This document shows positions 28,643 to 38,479 of a DNA stretch of 64,000 nt, one piece after another. Below the pieces are notes generated by a model. It saw only the letters and a list, made by a program, of their open reading frames with translations. It did not search any database and was not told the origin of the DNA. Numbering within the stretch: the stretch's first letter is position 1; each line of letters opens with the position of its first letter. Origin of the DNA: an uncultured Haliea sp. (GTDB lineage: Bacteria > Pseudomonadota > Gammaproteobacteria > Pseudomonadales > Halieaceae); NCBI GenBank assembly GCA_913061145.1, contig CAJXUQ010000016.1, positions 1 to 64,000 of the forward strand, given 5' to 3'. The position numbers and the translations under genes are program-made.

Positions 28643-28684
28643 GTTAGCACGCTTGGTCTGGGTTTTATAGACCAACCGTGCTAA
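28643..28684 (+). terminator. Long hairpin after PEP-CTERM gene (terminator or processing site)
   Basis: TTAGCACG-c-TTGGTCT-loop-AGACCAA-c-CGTGCTAA. Confidence 0.55.
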
Positions 28685-28951
28685 TGGGGAGACCATCGGG
28701 TTGGGCTGGTGCCAAGGTGGTTGTTGTTGACCAGCAGAACGCCAGGTGTTTTTTTCTCTCCGTTGCGTGTAAAGCCCTGTGTTGGGGGCTTTACGCCTAC
28801 GGGATCGCAGGCACCCCCGGACGGTAATCCTCCAAGTTCAAGTTCCGCCCCGGATGAGACAGCCTGGAGACAGTGAAGCGGAGTGATCGGTAAAATTCCC
28901 GCTATCAGTCCAGTCCGGAGCCGTGTATAACGTGCGCTATTCGCGCATTGA

Positions 28952-29296
28952 GTGCACTTTTGCCCCGTGTCTAACCCGCTTTGGATTGCCAGCATCGCCC
29001 GCTGCGGAGCGTATCTGCTTCTGTCCGGGGTCATTCTCTCCTGCCTGCTTGTCTGGCAATCTCCCGGCGCCAGTGAGGGCAAGCTGGAGCCACTGTGGAG
29101 CTTTGGGTCGGCGCTGCCTGGCGAGCGCTCCGTGGGCGACACCACTGACGACGTCATGCCCGACGCGGCGCCGGTTGCCCACGATTTTTCCATCTCTCAT
29201 CACGTCCTGCACACGGTGCCGCTGGCTGAGGCCGCGGTACGCCTTCATGTTACCCGCTATCCGCTGATTCCCCAGGGGCCCCCCGGGCTCGTCTGA
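28952..29296 (+). CDS. Hypothetical small protein with N-terminal TM/signal (start uncertain, GTG)
   Basis: ORF with hydrophobic segment CGAYLLLSGVILSCLLVW. Confidence 0.4.
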   Translation: MHFCPVSNPLWIASIARCGAYLLLSGVILSCLLVWQSPGASEGKLEPLWSFGSALPGERSVGDTTDDVMPDAAPVAHDFSISHHVLHTVPLAEAAVRLHVTRYPLIPQGPPGLV

Positions 29297-29393
29297 TCCA
29301 CTGCCCAATGCGGCGCTGCAAGCGCGTGATGCCGGAATCTCCGGTATCGGCTGGTGCCGCGATCCATGGTGTGTTTATGACGGGTAACTTTCG

Positions 29394-30308
29394 ATGCAAG
29401 TAATTGATTTTATGGGCTGGCGCAAACTGGCGCTGGCTGTTTCCGCGGTGTTGCTGCTGGTATCAGTGGCGTCTTTTTTTGGTCGGCAGCTCGCCTGGGG
29501 CCTGGACTTTACCGGTGGTACGCTGGTCGAGGTGCACTTTGCCGAAAGCGCCAACCTCGCGGCGGTGCGTGGCACGTTGGAGCAGGGCGGGTTTCCGGGC
29601 GCCATTGTTGTCGCCTTCGGTACCGACCGGGATGTTCTGATCAGGCTGCCCCAGGGGCATTCGCAGATGGCAGGTGAGACCGTGTTGAGCGTTTTACGCG
29701 ATGCGGCCGATGGCGGTGTGGAACTTCGTCGCACGGAGTTTGTCGGCCCGCAGGTGGGTGACGAACTGCGTGAGCAGGGAGGCCTGGCGATGCTGCTGGC
29801 ACTGGGGCTGATTACCCTGTACATCGCGTTCCGCTTTCAGTTGAAGTTTGCAGTCAGTGCCGTGATTGCACTGGTACACGACATTGTCATTACCATCGGG
29901 TTCTTTTCATTGACCGGCCTTGAGTTTGACCTCACGGTGCTGGCGGCGGTACTGGCGGTTATCGGCTACTCGCTCAATGACACCATCGTGGTCTACGACC
30001 GTATCCGCGAGAACTTTCGCAAGCTGCGCGGCCTGACACCCGCAGAGGTCATCAACCGCTCGATCACGGAGACACTGGGGCGTACCCTGGTGACATCACT
30101 GACCACGGTGCTGGTGTTGATCTCCCTCGCGATCTTCGGTGGCGACATGATTTTCGGCTTCGCGGTGGCGCTGCTGGTCGGCATTACGGTAGGCACTTAC
30201 TCGTCGATCTACATGGCGTCGAACATTCTGCTGATGCTGGGCGTGACCAAGGAGGATCTGATGCTGCCGGTGCGCGAGGGCGCGGATCAGGACGGGCTTG
30301 CCCCCTGA
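29394..30308 (+). CDS. secF: Protein translocase subunit SecF
   Basis: 304 aa; GLDFTGGTLVEV, multiple TM, IGYSLNDTIVVYDRIREN motif. Confidence 0.96.
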   Translation: MQVIDFMGWRKLALAVSAVLLLVSVASFFGRQLAWGLDFTGGTLVEVHFAESANLAAVRGTLEQGGFPGAIVVAFGTDRDVLIRLPQGHSQMAGETVLSVLRDAADGGVELRRTEFVGPQVGDELREQGGLAMLLALGLITLYIAFRFQLKFAVSAVIALVHDIVITIGFFSLTGLEFDLTVLAAVLAVIGYSLNDTIVVYDRIRENFRKLRGLTPAEVINRSITETLGRTLVTSLTTVLVLISLAIFGGDMIFGFAVALLVGITVGTYSSIYMASNILLMLGVTKEDLMLPVREGADQDGLAP

Positions 30309-30310
30309 AT

Positions 30311-31615
30311 TCAGCTGGCGAGCAGTTTTTTCACCGCCGGGGCGCAGGCGATTTCGCCCCGGTTGAGGAACGCTTCGTGATGCTCTTCAACCTCCTCCAG
30401 GTCGTAGGCGTAGTTCACGAGCAGCCCGGCCGATTGGCGCAATCCTTTTGCCGACGTGTCCCCCAGCCAGTTGAGCCGCGCCACGCTGGCGCCGTTGCCC
30501 AGGTGGAAGCGCGCAACCGGGTCCAGTGGCGAACTGCCGCGTTTTTCCTGCACCAGGTAGCGGGCACAGAGCCTCATCAGCAGCGGCTTGAGGCGTGCCT
30601 GCAGGGCGCTGTCTTCAAGCCAGCGTGGCGTATCCAGTGCGGTGAGCAATGATGCGTCCTCGGCTGAGAGTAGCGGCTGCTGCTCGTTGGCCAGGACCGA
30701 ATTCAGCCACTTGCGGAAGCCGGGAATCGGTGAGAGTGTCGCGAACTCGTTGAGTTGTGGCATTTCGTCCTTCAGTCGCATTACCACCTGCTTGATCAGG
30801 AAGTTGCCGAAGCTGATGCCGCGCAGGCCGGGTTGGCAGTTGCTGATGGAGTAGAAGATGGCTGTGTTGATGCGCTGCTGTGGCACCACGCCCTCATGGG
30901 GCGCGAGGATGGTCTGCACTGAACTGGAGATGGCCGTGACCAGCGCCACTTCCACGAAAATGAGCGGCTCGTCGGGCAGCGCGGGGTGAAAAAACCCGAA
31001 GCAGCGGCGGTCCTTGGCGTCCAGGCGCCGGCGCAGATCGTCCCAGCCCTGCATTTCATGCACGGCTTCATACTCAATGAGCTTTTCCAGCACCACTGCC
31101 GGGGTCTGCCAGTCCATGGTACGCAACTGCAGGAAGCCGGGATTGAACCAGGAGCTGAGCAGGTGCTGAAGGTCATCATCCACCATGCGCAGTTCCGGAT
31201 GTGCAGGCAGGCGCTCGAGCAGGTCTTCCCGCATGTTAACCACGGTGCGAGTGCCTGTTGGTGCCATGTTGATGCGTCTGAACAGGGTTTGCCGCGGTGA
31301 TTCAACAGCGCGCGCCAGGGCACGGTAGGCCTCGGGTGTGAGCGCCGCTCGGTAGGCCTCGGCGCAGCGATTTATCAGCTCCGGGTCGGGGCTGTAGTCG
31401 CGCAACAGCACATCGAAGAACGCCGCTTTCTCGTCGCCGGTAAGACCGTTATACGCCTCGACTACTTCGTCTGCGAGAGCAATGCCAAGCGCTTCACCCT
31501 TGTTTGAGTAGAGTTCACTGCACAGTGATGCAATGGAGGGACGCTCGCGTGTCGAGCGGCGCAGGAGGTGCTTGCCCGCGGAGGCGACTGAGTTCAGCCA
31601 GCGGTTGATAACCAT
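30311..31615 (-). CDS. Malonyl-CoA decarboxylase
   Basis: 434 aa; conserved MCD sequence (RRLDAKDRRCFGFFHPALPDEPLIFVEVALV). Confidence 0.92.
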   Translation of the reverse strand: MVINRWLNSVASAGKHLLRRSTRERPSIASLCSELYSNKGEALGIALADEVVEAYNGLTGDEKAAFFDVLLRDYSPDPELINRCAEAYRAALTPEAYRALARAVESPRQTLFRRINMAPTGTRTVVNMREDLLERLPAHPELRMVDDDLQHLLSSWFNPGFLQLRTMDWQTPAVVLEKLIEYEAVHEMQGWDDLRRRLDAKDRRCFGFFHPALPDEPLIFVEVALVTAISSSVQTILAPHEGVVPQQRINTAIFYSISNCQPGLRGISFGNFLIKQVVMRLKDEMPQLNEFATLSPIPGFRKWLNSVLANEQQPLLSAEDASLLTALDTPRWLEDSALQARLKPLLMRLCARYLVQEKRGSSPLDPVARFHLGNGASVARLNWLGDTSAKGLRQSAGLLVNYAYDLEEVEEHHEAFLNRGEIACAPAVKKLLAS

Positions 31616-31698
31616 GGGGTGTTCCTGTCGGCATGTGAGCCGCGGATGCTACCGCCTTACGGTTGCTGTTGCCAACAGACACGTCGCCGGCCGGACGG

Positions 31699-32763
31699 CT
31701 AGCGGCAGCCCTCCGGCCCGGCGCAGTGTATATCCTCTACGGCGCCGCCATTGATCAGTGACCTCACCCAGTCAACGGCGCGCACGCCGCCGGCTTCCCG
31801 GGTGTAGAGTTCGCTGTAGCGCAGCAGGGTGTGGAACTCTCCCGGGCTGACGTAGCTGCGCAGCGCAGGGAGATCGGCCTTCAGTTCAGCCAGGTTGGCG
31901 TCCAGCCCGGGTAGCAACTCGGCAGGGTGGCCCAGCATGCGCAGGAAGTCTTCCTGTACCGCGTCGTAGGCGTGGTCGAAAAGGTGGAAGCGCACAGTGG
32001 GCGCGGCAGCGGCGGCCAGCCGGTAGAGATCCGGCATGGTCAGGGTTTCCGGCGTTTCTTCCGGTGCGTTGTACCAGTCGGGAAACGCCTCGAAAACACC
32101 CCACTGGCGCCAGAGAGCGGCTGGTGGTGGCAGGCGATAGCCGCCCGCACCGCCGGCGAAGTGGATCACGCGGGCCTGTGTGTAGTGTCGTGCGATGATA
32201 GCGGCGAAGAGCGGTGATGACAGGGCGCCTGCGCTGCCCCCTGACACCACGACCTGCCCAGGTTCCGGAAACCTCTTGAACAGGTACTCCAGAGCCGCAT
32301 TACTGTTGGCCCAGCCCTGGTGGGCAACGGTGAAGCGACTGCCGTCCACTCGTGTGTACTCCCGGTCCTGCGTGCCGAGATGCACGTCGCCCGTACAGTA
32401 GGAGACAACAATCTGCGACCATTCCAGGAACGGGTTTTCCGCGTTATCCAGCGCAAAAGCGCCGTCAAAGTTGCGGGGGTCGTTCCCCGCCTCGGCAGTG
32501 GCAAAGGGGCGATAGGTGGGGCGTGCAGTGACATCGCAGCTGCCTGCATCCCAGCAGGCCCCGCCGCCGTTGAAGAAGATCATGACCCTCTTCGGGTCAG
32601 CCTCGCGCACATGAAAGTTAAAGGGTGTGCCGGTCGCACAGCGCGTGGCACCGCCCGGGTGGATGGTTTCCCAGGAGGTGCTGTCCTCGGCGATGGCCGC
32701 CAATGGCACGAGGGTAAACACGCCACCCAGCAAGGTGCGGGTTATGCGGCACAGAAGGCTCAC
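31699..32763 (-). CDS. Pectinacetylesterase-family secreted hydrolase
   Basis: FNGGGACWDAGSC, SGGSAG nucleophile elbow, signal peptide. Confidence 0.85.
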   Translation of the reverse strand: MSLLCRITRTLLGGVFTLVPLAAIAEDSTSWETIHPGGATRCATGTPFNFHVREADPKRVMIFFNGGGACWDAGSCDVTARPTYRPFATAEAGNDPRNFDGAFALDNAENPFLEWSQIVVSYCTGDVHLGTQDREYTRVDGSRFTVAHQGWANSNAALEYLFKRFPEPGQVVVSGGSAGALSSPLFAAIIARHYTQARVIHFAGGAGGYRLPPPAALWRQWGVFEAFPDWYNAPEETPETLTMPDLYRLAAAAAPTVRFHLFDHAYDAVQEDFLRMLGHPAELLPGLDANLAELKADLPALRSYVSPGEFHTLLRYSELYTREAGGVRAVDWVRSLINGGAVEDIHCAGPEGCR

Positions 32764-33227
32764 GGGGCAGCTGCGCCGGAATCAGCCGCAATGCACTCGA
32801 CCTCTGCACGGGCACCGAGGCCCAGTCCGTTGGCGCCAAAGGCACTGCGGGCCGGGTAGGGCGGGGTGAAGAAGCTGCGGTATATCGCGTTGAAGGTGCC
32901 CCACTCAGACATGTCGGCCAGCATCACCGTGCATTTCACCACGTCGTTCATGGAGAGGCCGTTGGCCTTCAACACCGTAGCGATATTCTCCATGGTCTGC
33001 CGGGCTTCCGCCTCTATGCCGCCCTCGACCAGAGCCATCGTGCCGGGCTTGATACCCAGTTGGCCCGACAAAAAATACAGGTTGCCGACTCTCACCGCCT
33101 CAGAGAAGGGCAGGTTCGGAGGCAGAGCCCCGCTGCCATTCAGATGTTCGACATCAGCAGCGAGTGTGGTGGGCAGGGTGGCCACCAGCAGCAGGCTGGC
33201 GGCAAGGTAACGAAGGTTGGCAGGCAT
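32760..33227 (-). CDS. RidA-family protein with signal peptide
   Basis: FSEAVRVGNLYFLSGQLG and VVKCTVMLADMSEWGTFNAIYRSFF; N-terminal LAASLLLVATLPTTLAA. Confidence 0.88.
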   Translation of the reverse strand: MPANLRYLAASLLLVATLPTTLAADVEHLNGSGALPPNLPFSEAVRVGNLYFLSGQLGIKPGTMALVEGGIEAEARQTMENIATVLKANGLSMNDVVKCTVMLADMSEWGTFNAIYRSFFTPPYPARSAFGANGLGLGARAEVECIAADSGAAAP

Positions 33228-33322
33228 CGCGGGTGTCCTTGGGCTGGAATCGGGCTATCTGTTCCGATGACAGTATCCCGATTGTGCCGAGCAGTAAACA
33301 GCCGCCACTCAAAGCCCCGGGT

Positions 33323-35464
33323 TCAGAAGGTATAGCGCAGTTTCACCCAGCCCTGGCGCCCGGGCTCATTGACACGCACCGCTTCGGGGTTGAACGGGTC
33401 CAGGTTGCCAGCGTTGACGTGGTAAGCGTAGGCGTGATCAAACAGGTTTTCGATACCGGCCTCCAGCAAGAGCTGGCCTGTCAGGTTCCAGTGGCCGTAG
33501 GCGTGCAGCACACCGAAGCCCGCGGTGGGTGAATCGACATCAACCGCGGGGTCGAAGTTATTCTGCCGGGACGCGGCAACCCACTCCAGGCCCAGAGCCC
33601 AGCCGCGTTGCTGGTAGTCCAGATTCAGTCGTGTCTCCAGTGGCGCGATCTGGGCGAGATCGCCGTTATCGCCATAGCCGCGTGTGTAGGCGATGCCCAC
33701 ACGCGCGCGCCAGCGCTCGTTGATCTGCAGGGCAGCATCCAGTTCGGAGCCGAACAGTGTGGCGTCGATGTTGCGATACAGGTCTGCGCTGCCCGCGGCG
33801 AAGCGTTCGATATAGTCGTCGACTTCGTTCACAAACAGGCTCAGGTTCCAGTTCAGGCGCCCGCTGTCGTGCATGAGCCTGACGTCCATCTGTTGATGCA
33901 CCTCGGCGTCCAGAGTTGGATTGCCCACCCAGAAATCGCCGTTTGCGCTGCGCGCGATCCACTGCTCCGAGCTGTCCGGCGTGCGCACGGAGCGGCTAAG
34001 GTTCACGCTCATCAGGTGCGCATCGTCCAGGCGGCGATCCCACCCCAGCACTGCGCTCACGCCGTGATCGTCGTTGCGGGTCTGGGTCGTCGCATAAAAC
34101 TGCTCATACAGGCGAACCGGGGTTGCACTGCCCATCATGCCGGCGCTCAGCTCAGCCTCGCCCACCTCGGAGTCGAAGCGATCCACTCGCAGACCCAGCC
34201 GCCATGTATCTACGGCGCTGCTGCGGTAGTCGGCTTCTGCGAACAGGCCAGTCTGGCGCTGCTGCGCATCCGGCCACATGCGCGCCACCAGCATGTCATA
34301 GCTGCCGTCCTTGCCCATGTCCGTATACAGCTCGGCGCGGCGATCGTTGGCGCGATAGTCAACCCCGGTGCGCAGCTCCGCATCCGCCGACGACAGGGTA
34401 GCGAGCAATCGACCTCCCCAGGTGGTGGAGCTTGACGGCGCCGCGGCACCGTTGGGCATCATCGACCGGTTGCGCACGGTGTAGTTGTCCATCAGGTGGT
34501 CGACGTCGCTGAAGTAGGCAGTGAATTCCAGCGTATCGATAATACCCACGGACCGCTGTACCCACTTGGCACTGGTGCTGGCGGAATCGGCAAATACCGC
34601 ATCCATGCCGTTGCCCGCATACCAGGCGTCGTCTTCACTGGCCTGCTCGTGGCTGATCTCGAGGTAGGTCTCGGGGGAGAGGTCGATACCCGCCACCAGC
34701 CCAGCGCTGGTTGACTCGAAGGCGGAGGCCACGCGGTCTCCGTTGCCGTCTTCATAATTCCCGGATTCGCGGATTGCGCCGAACGCGCGTATGTAGCCCC
34801 GGTCATTGCCGATGGCGAAATCGCCACCCAGGCTGCCGAGGTCGGAGTTGCCGGTGTAACCGGTGGTCACTGAGCCGGTCATGCCGTCGCTGCCCAGTTC
34901 AGGGCGCAGGTGTTCGAAAATCAGGGTGCCGCCGCTGCCCCCTGCGCCGTAGATGACCGAGCGGTGTCCCTTGATCACTGATACGGAGTCGAAGCTGTCA
35001 ACGCCCACATAGGTGCTGGGTGGGTCCATACGGCCCGGGCAGGCGCCATAGCTGTAGGCGCCGTTGGCGATGACGTTGAGGTTACTCTGGCTCTGGCCGC
35101 GAATGATGGGGTCGAAGCCGCGGCCGCCCCGGCGCAGTGCGGTCATGCCGGTCACTGAACGCAACAGTTCGCCTGCGTCATGTGTGGGGCGCGTGATGGG
35201 TGCCTCGCTGAGCAGCGTGCTGCCGTCGGCGGGCTCGGCGCGCGCGGTGACCTCCACGAGTTCAATGGCGAGGTCGTGGCCCTGGGCGGGCGCGACCATC
35301 GTGACGCTTGCCAGCATGACAGCTGTTGCCAGCGCGTTCGGATTGCGGGTGAATCGCATGAGCCAATATCCTGGTGACCAATTCAGGGGCGCTATTATAG
35401 AAACCGGCGCGAGCGGTGGTATGCGACATATTGGCGCACCCCTCACCCAAATGAAGGAGGACAA
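33323..35464 (-). CDS. TonB-dependent copper receptor (OprC-like)
   Basis: 713 aa; plug domain MTALRRGGRGFDPIIRGQSQSNLNVIANGAYSYGACPGRMDPPSTYV; C-terminal aromatic beta-strand. Confidence 0.9.
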   Translation of the reverse strand: MSSFIWVRGAPICRIPPLAPVSIIAPLNWSPGYWLMRFTRNPNALATAVMLASVTMVAPAQGHDLAIELVEVTARAEPADGSTLLSEAPITRPTHDAGELLRSVTGMTALRRGGRGFDPIIRGQSQSNLNVIANGAYSYGACPGRMDPPSTYVGVDSFDSVSVIKGHRSVIYGAGGSGGTLIFEHLRPELGSDGMTGSVTTGYTGNSDLGSLGGDFAIGNDRGYIRAFGAIRESGNYEDGNGDRVASAFESTSAGLVAGIDLSPETYLEISHEQASEDDAWYAGNGMDAVFADSASTSAKWVQRSVGIIDTLEFTAYFSDVDHLMDNYTVRNRSMMPNGAAAPSSSTTWGGRLLATLSSADAELRTGVDYRANDRRAELYTDMGKDGSYDMLVARMWPDAQQRQTGLFAEADYRSSAVDTWRLGLRVDRFDSEVGEAELSAGMMGSATPVRLYEQFYATTQTRNDDHGVSAVLGWDRRLDDAHLMSVNLSRSVRTPDSSEQWIARSANGDFWVGNPTLDAEVHQQMDVRLMHDSGRLNWNLSLFVNEVDDYIERFAAGSADLYRNIDATLFGSELDAALQINERWRARVGIAYTRGYGDNGDLAQIAPLETRLNLDYQQRGWALGLEWVAASRQNNFDPAVDVDSPTAGFGVLHAYGHWNLTGQLLLEAGIENLFDHAYAYHVNAGNLDPFNPEAVRVNEPGRQGWVKLRYTF

Positions 35465-35518
35465 GTCGCTGCGACCGAGGCATCATGGTCACTCGATTTA
35501 TCCTCGGAGTGGCACCTC

Positions 35519-37477
35519 ATGGCGTTGCAGTCCACACCCGCTTTGCAGCCGATCACTGAAAGCCCGGAGGTCATAGCGGGGTACCTGAAGGAGCTCAATA
35601 CCGCGGCACTGATCATGTCCGTCGTGCATATGACGGGCGATACACGCTTGCTGCAGGAACTGCCTACGCCGCGTACGCTGGACGTGGTGGCTGCGGGCGC
35701 TGAGGCCGGTGAGGAACTGCTCGAGGGTGGATATACGCCGGCTCAGGTAGCGGATCTGCACCAGCGGGCGCTGACGGCGATCGCCGACTGGCAGGCGCGC
35801 GGCTGTACCCTGGAACCGCTCACAGACACCACCATCCAGGCGCTGTACCGCTTCATGTGTGGCGCAGACGTCGACCCTGAATACCTCGAGTTTATCGACG
35901 AAGAGGTCGCGATTGACGGTGTGGACCGGCGGGGGCTGCACTTCGACGATCCGGCACTGCAGGCGCGCGCGGCCGAGTTCCCTGTGGTTGTCATTGGTGC
36001 CGGTATGGGTGGTGTGCTTGCCGGTATCCGCCTGGCGGAGGCGGGGATTCCCTATACAATTATTGAAAAAAATCCGGGAGTCGGCGGCACCTGGTACGAA
36101 AATCGGTACCCCGGTTGTCGCGTCGATGTCCCGGGGCACAGTTACAGCTATTCGTTTGCGCCCAATCACGACTGGAGCAGCCACTTTCCGCTGGCGGATG
36201 AGATTCGCGCCTATTTCGACAACTGTGCCCGCCGCTTCGACGTGACACCCCATATCCGCTTCAGCACCGAAGTTGTGGCAGCGCACTACAACGACGAGAC
36301 TGCTTGCTGGCAGGTGTATGTGCGGGACGCTCAGGGTAAGGAATCTGTGCTGCAGGCGCGTGCAGTGATCAGTGCGGTGGGCCAGCTGAACCGGCCTAAA
36401 ATGCCGGATATCCCCGGCCTTTCCGAGTTCCAGGGCCCCGTCGTGCACTCGGGGGCGTGGCCGCAAGGCCTGGACCTCGCCGGCAAGCGCGTGGCGGTCA
36501 TAGGCTCCGGCGCCAGCGCCTTCCAGATTATCCCCGAGCTGGCAGCCACCGCGTCGCATCTGGTGGCTCTGCAACGCTCTCCAGTGTGGATGTTTCCCAA
36601 CCCCGGGTACCATGCGGACGTGGGGCAGGGGCAGCGCTGGGCCCTGGAGAAGCTGCCGTATTATTCCAAGTGGTACCGGTTCTGGCTGTTCTACACCTCG
36701 GTTGAGGGTGTGTACAGCAAGACGCTGGTGGACCCGGAGTGGAACAGTACCCGTTCGGTGAGTGCGTCCAATGATGCCATGCGAGAGGCCCTGACGGCCT
36801 GGATCGAGTCCCAGATCCAGGACCCGGAACTGCTGGCAAAGGTGCTGCCAACCTATCCCCCGTTTGGCAAGCGCATCCTGCAGGACAATGGCACTTACCT
36901 CGCGGCGCTGCAACGCGACAACGTCGACGTGGTACCCGACGGTATCCGCAGTGTGGATCGCGAGGGCATCGTCACTGAAGATGGTCGTCATCACGCGGTG
37001 GACGCCATCGTCTGTGCGACGGGCTTTCACGCCGACCGCTTCCTGTTCCCCATGCAGTTCACAGGGCGCGGCGGGGTGCAGCTCAACGCCCAGTGGTCGG
37101 AGACCAATGGCCGCGCCTACCTGGGCATCACGGTGCCCAATTTTCCGAACCTGTTCTGCATCTACGGGCCGAACACCAACCTCGTCGTGGCGGGCAGCAT
37201 CGCACACAACGCCGAGTCCCAGGTGCACTACATACTTGAGTGCATCCGCCTGCTGCTGGAGCGCGACCTGCGCAGCCTGGAGTGTCGTCAGGATGTGCAC
37301 GACCGCTACAACGAGCGGGTTGACGCGGTGAACGCGGCAACCGCCTGGGGCTCACCGCTGGTCGATAACTGGTACAAGAACGCCGCCGGGCGGGTCACCG
37401 CCAACCTGCCGTTTCGCATTATCGACTACTGGAAGATGACCCGGCACGCCAATCCGGATGACTTTCTGCTGCGCTGA
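35519..37477 (+). CDS. Flavin-containing / type I Baeyer-Villiger monooxygenase (HAPMO-like)
   Basis: GAGMGGVLAGIRLAEAG and GSGASA Rossmann motifs; FQGPVVHSGAWP fingerprint; N-terminal extension. Confidence 0.9.
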   Translation: MALQSTPALQPITESPEVIAGYLKELNTAALIMSVVHMTGDTRLLQELPTPRTLDVVAAGAEAGEELLEGGYTPAQVADLHQRALTAIADWQARGCTLEPLTDTTIQALYRFMCGADVDPEYLEFIDEEVAIDGVDRRGLHFDDPALQARAAEFPVVVIGAGMGGVLAGIRLAEAGIPYTIIEKNPGVGGTWYENRYPGCRVDVPGHSYSYSFAPNHDWSSHFPLADEIRAYFDNCARRFDVTPHIRFSTEVVAAHYNDETACWQVYVRDAQGKESVLQARAVISAVGQLNRPKMPDIPGLSEFQGPVVHSGAWPQGLDLAGKRVAVIGSGASAFQIIPELAATASHLVALQRSPVWMFPNPGYHADVGQGQRWALEKLPYYSKWYRFWLFYTSVEGVYSKTLVDPEWNSTRSVSASNDAMREALTAWIESQIQDPELLAKVLPTYPPFGKRILQDNGTYLAALQRDNVDVVPDGIRSVDREGIVTEDGRHHAVDAIVCATGFHADRFLFPMQFTGRGGVQLNAQWSETNGRAYLGITVPNFPNLFCIYGPNTNLVVAGSIAHNAESQVHYILECIRLLLERDLRSLECRQDVHDRYNERVDAVNAATAWGSPLVDNWYKNAAGRVTANLPFRIIDYWKMTRHANPDDFLLR

Positions 37478-37583
37478 GAAGGCTGTGCAGCCTGGCGGTG
37501 CTCCAGTACTCTATGGGGCGCAGGTGAAATAATCTCGCGCCCGCCAACGGCGCAACAATAACCGAGAGGGAAGGAGAGTCCCC

Positions 37584-38447
37584 ATGCATCTGGGCTTCAG
37601 TTTTATGAACACCCCGCACGACCCGGACCCGCGCGATCTGGCGCGAGCGCTCGAGGAGCGGGGCTTTGAGTCGCTGTGGACCGGGGAGCACAGCCATATA
37701 CCGGTGTCCCGCAAGACGCCTTACCCCGCAGGCGATGAGTTGCCCGAGGCGTACAAGCTGATGGGTGATCCCTACATCACGCTGATGGCGGCGGCGTCTG
37801 TGACATCCACGCTGAAGCTGGGGACAGGTATCGCCCTGCTCATGGAGCGGGAACTGTTCTCCCAGGCCAAGACCATCGCCAGCCTTGACCGTTTGAGTGG
37901 AGGCCGGTTGATGATCGGTACCGGCGTCGGCTGGAACGAGGAAGAGTTCACCAATTGTACGCGGCAGCCGTGGGGTAAACGCTATGGCGTGATGCGGGAA
38001 ACCGTCATGGCGACACGTGCGCTGTGGCGGGATGAAGAGCCCGAGTTTCACGGTGACTATATCGATTTCGACCCGGTGTGGTGCAACCCCAAGCCTGCGC
38101 AGGCGGGTGGTCCGCCGGTCATCTTTGGCGCCATGGGGCCGTTGGGTGTGAAACATGCGGCACAGTGGGCGGACGGATGGATGCCGGTGGACGTGGCGAT
38201 GGGGGATGTGCAGGAGGGCTTGCGCGCCTTCCGTCAGCAGGTCGCCGAGAACGGCCGCAACCCGGATACTGTCCCGGTGACCTTGCAGACGCTGATTACC
38301 CCCGATCTGGATACCCTGAAGCGCTACCGCGACCTCGGTGTCGAGCGGGTTGTGATCGGGGTCGCGGTGGACATGTGGGACCAGCCCGAGAAGATCATGC
38401 CGATGATCGACAAGTTTGCCGGATTGATCCCGCAGATCAACGCCTGA
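37584..38447 (+). CDS. LLM class F420-dependent-like oxidoreductase
   Basis: 287 aa; LGTGIALLMERELFSQAKTIASLDRLSGGRLMIGTGVGWNEEEF. Confidence 0.92.
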   Translation: MHLGFSFMNTPHDPDPRDLARALEERGFESLWTGEHSHIPVSRKTPYPAGDELPEAYKLMGDPYITLMAAASVTSTLKLGTGIALLMERELFSQAKTIASLDRLSGGRLMIGTGVGWNEEEFTNCTRQPWGKRYGVMRETVMATRALWRDEEPEFHGDYIDFDPVWCNPKPAQAGGPPVIFGAMGPLGVKHAAQWADGWMPVDVAMGDVQEGLRAFRQQVAENGRNPDTVPVTLQTLITPDLDTLKRYRDLGVERVVIGVAVDMWDQPEKIMPMIDKFAGLIPQINA

Positions 38448-38479
38448 CGCGGTGTCGCTGCGCCGGGCGTCGGTCTGTA

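Noticed and set aside
28681-29193. 170-aa minus-strand ORF
   Set aside because: Spans intergenic hairpins and the antisense of a plus-strand ORF; no domain or start context.
35498-37300. 600-aa minus-strand ORF
   Set aside because: Antisense to the monooxygenase gene, which has clear FAD/NADPH motifs.
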